Source: CAVPWP01 sp963709395 (lineage in GTDB: Bacteria; Pseudomonadota; Alphaproteobacteria; Rhodobacterales; Rhodobacteraceae). From it: a DNA stretch of 64,000 nucleotides. Every line of letters starts with the position of its first letter. Position 1 is the first letter of the stretch. Positions 58,848 to 64,000 of the stretch are shown here, piece after piece. The DNA lies in NCBI GenBank assembly GCA_963709395.1, contig CAVPWP010000008.1, positions 496,001 to 560,000 on the forward strand, in the 5' to 3' direction. The notes under the pieces are model-generated. The model was not told the origin of the DNA. It did no database searches and saw only the letters and a program-made list of their open reading frames with translations. Position numbers and translations under genes: made by a program.

Positions 58848-61203
58848 TCCCTGGTCTTGAGGGCCGATACAAGATCTGTTCGGTCCATGTCACGCTTCAC
58901 CAGCCAGCCCGACGCGACGGCAGCGCCCAGCACCACAAGTGCCGCGAAACCATAGCTTTCGGGGCTGAAGACCGCGGGGATCTGGTAAAGATCGGTCGAG
59001 AATCCATCGGCGATGACGAAAGAGAGGAAGTAGCCCAGCACCGCCCCCACCGGGAGGGCGACGAGGGTCACGACGGCAAGCTCGCCCAAAAGGACGAAGG
59101 CCGCCTCGGCGCGGGTAAAGCCCAGCACGCGCAGCGAGGCCAGGTCGCGCGCCCGTTCGGCCTGTGCGATGCGCGCGGCGTTGTAGACGATGCCGAAGGT
59201 GATGATGAAGGCGATGGCGCCCATGACATAGCGGATGGCCCCTGCGCCGGTGTCCATCATCACCTCGAGCGCCTGCCGCGCCTCGGACTTGAGGCTGACG
59301 CCCGCCACGCTGGGCATGTCCTGTAGGGCTGCGTAGATCTCGCCGGCGCGCGCCTGATCGATGGCGAGATAGGCCCCCGAGACGCGGCCAGGCTCGCGCA
59401 GGACCCGGCCCAGCGTGCCGAGATCCATGTAGGCGGGCGAACCGATCAGGCTTTCGGCGACGCCGGCCACGGGGATCTCCAGCACCGGCTGGCGGCCTTC
59501 GCGGACCTCGACGGTCAGCGTTTCACCCGGCGCGATCTGCAGGATGTCGGCCAGGGCCGTCGACAGCACGATCCCCTCGGTGGGCATCGCGATCTCCGAC
59601 AGGTCGGCGGCGATGGCACGGTTGAGCCGCGCGTCCTCGGGCAACCCGGTCACCGCGCCGCGATGGCTGCGCAGCCCGTTGCGCAGGATGGCGGGCACGG
59701 TGCGCACAGGCTCGACCAGTGCCACGCCGGGCATCCGGGCCAGCGCGTAGATCGTTGTGTCGGAGACCGCGTGGGTGAAGGTGACGGTTACGTCGCTTCG
59801 GTCGACGACGCCGAAGGTCAGGTCGATCGTCCGGTCGAAGCCCACATAGATCGTCAGCATCGACACGCTGAGCGCCATGCCGCAGGCGATGCCGATCATC
59901 GAGCCCGCCATGCGGCCCGGCGCGCGGGTGATCCGGCGCACCACCATGCGCGAGGGCTGGTCGAGCCAGCCGGTCAGCACGCGGCCCCAGCGTCCCGAGC
60001 GGCTGTAGTCGGGCGGGGCGGGCGCGCGCATGGCGGCGGCGGGCGTGAGTGCGAAGATGCGGCGCAGCACCAGAAGCCCGCCGACCGAGGCTGCGAGGAT
60101 GCTTGCGGCGACACCGCTGACGAAGGCGGCGGGATCGAGCTGGAACACCAGGAACGGGAAGTTGAAATAGGCCATGTAGACCTGGATCAGCGCGCGCCCG
60201 CCCGCGATGCCCATGAGGCATCCGGCCAGCGCCCCGCCCACCGCGATGGCCATCACCAGTTTGAAGTAGTGCCAGCCCACCTCGGCATTGGTATAGCCGA
60301 AGGCCTTCATCAGCCCGATCTCCTCGCGTTCGGACTGCACCATGCGGCTGATGACGATGTAGAGGAGGAAGGCCGCGACCGCGAGGAAGATCGGCGGCAC
60401 GCTGACGGCCGCGGCCTCGAGCCCGCCGATTTCCTCGGTCACGATCCGGTTGGACTGCTGGTCGGCAAGCGGATAGGCGCCGGACCCGCCATAGGGCGCG
60501 AGGATGCGGTCGACGGCATCCATGACCGCTGCCTCCTTCGCGCCGCGGGTCAGCGACAGGAGGGCCTCGTTGAACGCGCCCTCCATGTCATAGGCGGCGG
60601 CAAGCGCCGACCGCCCCATCCAGATCACTCCGAAGCGGGCGGCATCGGGGGCCAGTTCGCCGGGGGCGGTGGCGTAGAGGTATTCGGGCGATTGCGCCAG
60701 GCCCACGATGCGGAACGTGCGCCGCGCGCCGTTCATCGTGGCGGCGATCCGGTCGCCCGGCACCAGCCCGTGGGCATCGGCGAAGCCTTCGAGCAGCAGG
60801 ATCTCATCGCTGTGGCCGCTGTCGATCATCCGTCCATCGGTCAGGACCACGGCGTTCAGCCGCGGCTCGCGCAGATCGGGAAGGGACAGCGCCTGCGCCT
60901 GAACCGGCAGGTCGCGGTCTTCGAGGTCGATCAGGGCGCCCCCGGTGACACGCGTTTCCACCGCGCCCACGCCATCGATGGCGGCCAGCCGGTCGGCCAG
61001 GAATCCGGGAGCACGGGATACCGGCGCAAAGACATCGGCGAGGCGGTAGCGTTCGTAATAGGCCGTGCGCGTGTCGTTCAGCGAGGTGACCAGCCCCGAC
61101 ATCATCACCTGCATCGCCACGCCCACGGCGATCACCATGCCGATGGCGATGGCCTGACCCTTCATGTGCCAGAGGTCGCGCAGGAGCTTGTGGTCCAGCG
61201 GGC

Positions 61204-61210
<7 letters not shown>
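58844..61210 (-). CDS. FtsX-like ABC permease (two-domain, 788 aa)
   Basis: This large permease has an N-terminal helix, a periplasmic MacB-type core domain (about residues 40-255), then a three-helix FtsX block with 'FLAVAAFLLYIVISRMVQSE' and 'EEIGLMKAFGYTNAEVGWHY'. A fourth helix pair and second periplasmic domain follow, and a second FtsX block contains 'ERARDLASLRVLGFTRAEAA'. That eight-to-ten-helix layout belongs to the larger FtsX/MacB relatives that work with a LolD-like ATPase rather than to canonical MacB. It overlaps the ATPase gene by seven bases. Likely tasks are export or lipid/lipoprotein handling. Confidence 0.9.
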
Positions 61211-61911
<701 letters not shown>

Positions 61912-61967
61912 GCAGAATCTGCCCCAAACGCGTTCAATTTGGACTGAACACAGTGGCTTCCCCGATC

Positions 61968-61994
61968 GAGTGGTCCGGTTTCAGTCTTAGTGCA
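61968..61994. mobile_element. Solitary IS3-type element end
   Basis: Bases 61968-61994 (GAGTGGTCCGGTTTCAGT...) match 26 of 27 bases of the IS3 element end at 45924-45950, in the same orientation. Here no integrase sequence follows. It is a leftover end of a deleted copy and the only trace of the element at this site. Confidence 0.7.
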
Positions 61995-62459
61995 GAACAC
62001 ATCTTCGTGCTACGGCCGGCGTCGCCGACGAAGCGGCAAGGATTGGACGGAACCGCCTGCTGGTCGAAGCGATAGAGAATTTGTAAGAACCTGGCATGGA
62101 GGGAAAATCGCAACATATCGTCCCGTGGCGTATGTCCGTTGCCCCGATGATGGATGGTGGCGAGTTTTTCCTAATATCAATAGGTTGCAGGGCGTCGTGT
62201 GCAGCATTTGTTCATGTTTCAATCGCGCAGTTTCGCAAAGCGGCGCGCGGATTTCGGGTCGCAGGCTAGCGCACGACACCAGCCGCCTGCGGGTCATGTC
62301 ACGCAGCCTCTTCGATCACCCGGTCCCGGAACCAGACCAAGTTCAGCGAGACAGCCGCCGCAGAAGGGAGTTTGCCGCTGACGATCAGCGCCAAGCTCAG
62401 GTTCACCGCTACGGTTTCCTACGTTCCACGCTGCGCCATGATCCGGCCCAGGCCATGCC
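61995..62459. other. Decayed intergenic DNA with one coding-like stretch
   Basis: About 465 bases lacking an intact gene. The left part (to ~62250) is lower in G+C than the surrounding DNA and has no convincing frame. On the minus strand, 62299-62419 gives 40 codons with strong third-position G+C ('LSLALIVSGKLPSAAAVSLN', 'LVWFRDRVIEEAA', then TGA). They follow directly after a stop codon in the same frame, so this looks like the end of another broken gene. I do not recognise it. Confidence 0.4.
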
Positions 62460-62760
62460 CCAGGCGTTCCATCGGGGTCTTCCTGTTCGTATTCGAGAAG
62501 GTCGCCGGGCTGGCAGTCGAGTTCGCGGCAAGGTCCGTCGAGCTGGTTTGTCGCCATGCGTTCATGACGTCGAGCCGGACGATAATCGCCATCAGACGAC
62601 CTGTCGTTCTCGACGGCAATGGCGCGGGCATTCTGGCAAGGAAGTCCCGGCAACCAGACAGCGGCGCAAAACAGGATTGCCGGGACCCCGTTGCGCGACA
62701 GCGTGATCGCGAAGACCAGATCGCCGGATCGTCCATAAAGGCGAGACGCGACGCGCATCG
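62460..62760 (-). pseudogene. Decayed DUF2975 / XRE-type regulator pair
   Basis: The start of a small Cro/C1-type (XRE) regulator is clear at ATG 62592: 'MAIIVRLDVMNAWRQTSSTD', 'LAA'. In another frame its tail follows: 'RELDCQPGDLLEYEQEDPDG' (about 62470-62530). About 35-40 codons in the middle, covering most of the HTH, are deleted and the frame is shifted. Just upstream, a hydrophobic segment ending 'NARAIAVENDR' with TGA overlapping the ATG (TGATGG) looks like the C-terminus of the DUF2975 membrane protein that usually partners such regulators. The pair is inactive. Confidence 0.55.
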
Positions 62761-63018
62761 CTTCCGCCGGCAGATGCAGTCTCCGGGGCGATCCGGGGCA
62801 TCCGGCAACAGCGCGCGTGACACGCTCGTTCTCGCAAGTCGTGGAAAATACTCGCGGTGTGATGCGCGTCACAGGATTCTGCGTCGGAGCGGATTAGCCC
62901 TTTTGGACAAACGGGAACATCGGTGCGTCGGCAGACCGGGACTGATGGATCCGCGAACCGCCGGCATATCGCCGGTGTCGGGGTCGATCCCCGAGTGTCT
63001 CAAAAGAAGGAGTTGTTG

Positions 63019-63717
63019 ATGCGTGCAATTCTGATTGGGGCCGTGTTGTCCTGCGCCACATCCATGGCGCACGGTGCGACCTTGAACGGCGATTTCAGCG
63101 ACGGCCTGAATGGCTACAGCCTGGAGGCGTGCGGCTTCGATTGCGACAGGCCCACCGACCCGTTCCTTTCCATCAATTTGAACGATGGCAATCCCTACCT
63201 GGGGGTGACTACCAGCACGTCGCTTCTCGGCGTGCTTCAGGCAAGCGCGCAGACCGACATCGCCGTCACCGCCGACGCGAATACGCTCAGCTTCGATGCG
63301 GTCCAGTTTCCGACCGTAGACGATCCGGGCTCGAGCGGGACAAGCCCGTTCGGCGATGCCCTCAGCGTCGTGTTGATCGACGCCGTGTCCGACATCGTCT
63401 TCCTGTTCGACATCGACGCGTCGGGTTTCAAGTTCAATCCCTTCGGTAATCCGGGCTTCACGGTCACGCAGACGACGGCCTCCGATCCGTTCTTCGACAC
63501 CGGGGTCGAGGTCGATCTCGCATCGTTCGAAGGTCAAAATCTGACGCTTGGCATCTTCGCCTTCAGCGAAAGCGACGGAGTGATCCTGAGCGGCGGGTTC
63601 GACAACTTCGCCCTGTCCGGCAGCCAGATCGCGCCGATTCCCCTGCCGGCCGGTCTGCCAGTGCTGCTTGCCGCCCTGGGGTTGCTTGGACTTATCCGCC
63701 GTCGCGCGACGACCTGA
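63019..63717 (+). CDS. VPLPA-CTERM sorting-signal exported protein
   Basis: This 232-aa protein has a signal peptide (about residues 1-19, cleavage near 'MAHGATLN'), an all-beta, Asp/Gly/Ser/Thr-rich middle ('GDFSDGLNGYSLEACGFDCD', 'FDIDASGFKFNPFG') and a C-terminal tripartite tag. The tag comprises 'PIPLPAGLPVLLAAL', a short hydrophobic helix and the basic 'IRRRATT'. That is the VPLPA/PEP-CTERM type signal recognised by an exosortase-like system, often on proteins of polysaccharide-producing bacteria. AGAAGGAG lies 6 bases before the ATG. The middle domain is not assigned; it may be a beta-sandwich binding module. Confidence 0.85.
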   Translation: MRAILIGAVLSCATSMAHGATLNGDFSDGLNGYSLEACGFDCDRPTDPFLSINLNDGNPYLGVTTSTSLLGVLQASAQTDIAVTADANTLSFDAVQFPTVDDPGSSGTSPFGDALSVVLIDAVSDIVFLFDIDASGFKFNPFGNPGFTVTQTTASDPFFDTGVEVDLASFEGQNLTLGIFAFSESDGVILSGGFDNFALSGSQIAPIPLPAGLPVLLAALGLLGLIRRRATT

Positions 63718-63754
63718 AGAACAGAGACAATAGCCAATCCGAAGGGAACGCCCC

Positions 63755-64000
63755 ATGACCATGGAGTCCGTGGATACCCAAGCTGTGACCGGAACACCCC
63801 GTCACTTCATCGACGACGGTCGTCCCGAAGACGACATCCCCGAGGTCGCACCGCTCGGCGACCGCACGGCGGTCGAAGCCGCCGACGAGGCGACGCTGAC
63901 CGCCAAGTTCGAGGAATACGTCGACGCCGCGCCGATCCTCGTGGACCACCACGATTGGGAAAGGACGCGGTTCGACGAGACATACCAGCACTACGTCAAG
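63755..64000 (+). CDS. Unidentified gene, 3' end outside window
   Basis: An open frame begins at ATG 63755 (GAAGGGAACG upstream) and runs to the window edge without a stop (82 codons). The visible part is acidic and hydrophilic ('GTPRHFIDDGRPEDDIPEVA', 'AADEATLTAKFEEYVDAAPI', 'LVDHHDWERTRFDETYQHYV'), with no signal peptide or helix. I do not recognise it. It follows the VPLPA-CTERM gene by 37 bases and may be in the same transcript, for example as part of an exopolysaccharide or exosortase locus. Confidence 0.55.
   Translation, partial: MTMESVDTQAVTGTPRHFIDDGRPEDDIPEVAPLGDRTAVEAADEATLTAKFEEYVDAAPILVDHHDWERTRFDETYQHYVK

Noticed and set aside
61990..62706. Plus-strand 238-codon frame over the decayed region
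   Set aside because: No start signal or domain, and the recognisable remnants in this interval (DUF2975/XRE) are on the other strand.

Overview
The window is high-GC DNA from an alphaproteobacterium, most likely the Rhodobacteraceae/Rhodobacterales. The evidence is the secD-secF-(TauE)-Mth938-ccmABCDG block, a fused PuuE-UraD allantoinase, TRAP and dipeptide transporters, a VPLPA-type C-terminal sorting signal and DUF3329/DUF5368-type small membrane proteins. The species cannot be named from the sequence.

Layout. 1-6.2 kb (+): protein export (secD partial, secF), a TauE/SafE permease, an Mth938-like protein and cytochrome c maturation (ccmA, B, C, D, G). 6.6-12.4 kb (-): one run of genes encoding an LLM-type flavin monooxygenase, an aldo/keto reductase, a flavin reductase and a TRAP transporter, facing a GntR/UTRA regulator and a Gfo/Idh dehydrogenase (12.5-14.3 kb, +). 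14.4-21.1 kb: purine/ureide catabolism (ureidoglycine aminohydrolase, ureidoglycolate lyase, fused allantoinase/OHCU decarboxylase, HIU hydrolase, PuuD urate oxidase) with an aldehyde dehydrogenase and a dead sulfotransferase. 21.1-24.7 kb (-): a YnjBCD-type ABC importer. 25.0-32.9 kb: an arsenic/chromate island (ArsR-ArsC fusion, GAPDH, ArsJ, ChrA, Acr3, a second ArsR, ArsP) followed by an XdhC-like protein.

33.1-47.1 kb: a surface-polysaccharide region. It holds the nonulosonic (sialic-like) acid genes neuA, neuC and neuB, an SDR and a Gfo/Idh enzyme, two tandem Kdo-transferase-family genes, an FkbM methyltransferase, an RgpF-like protein, two DxD glycosyltransferases of unassigned family and two GT25 enzymes. 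Its right edge (45.2-48.1 kb) is a graveyard of four insertion-sequence families around a distinctly AT-richer GT25 gene. 48.1-49.8 kb (-): a Tat-exported type-II sulfide:quinone oxidoreductase with a DUF5368 protein. 50-57 kb: a dipeptide-type ABC importer, a DUF1028 protein and an FCD-type GntR regulator tied together by a thrice-repeated operator-like motif. 57.3-61.9 kb: a DUF3329 protein and a MacAB-like export system. 61.9-63.0 kb: decayed DNA. 63.0-64.0 kb: a VPLPA-CTERM exported protein and the start of another gene.

Frame quality. Thirteen otherwise well conserved genes carry 19 single-base indels by my reading, and 17 of these look like +1 insertions. They fall between 6.6 and 42.6 kb. 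Sequencing or assembly error is the simplest explanation, so these are annotated as frameshifted genes. The truly degraded loci are the TPR-sulfotransferase, the IS remnants, the methyltransferase fragment and the DUF2975/XRE pair.
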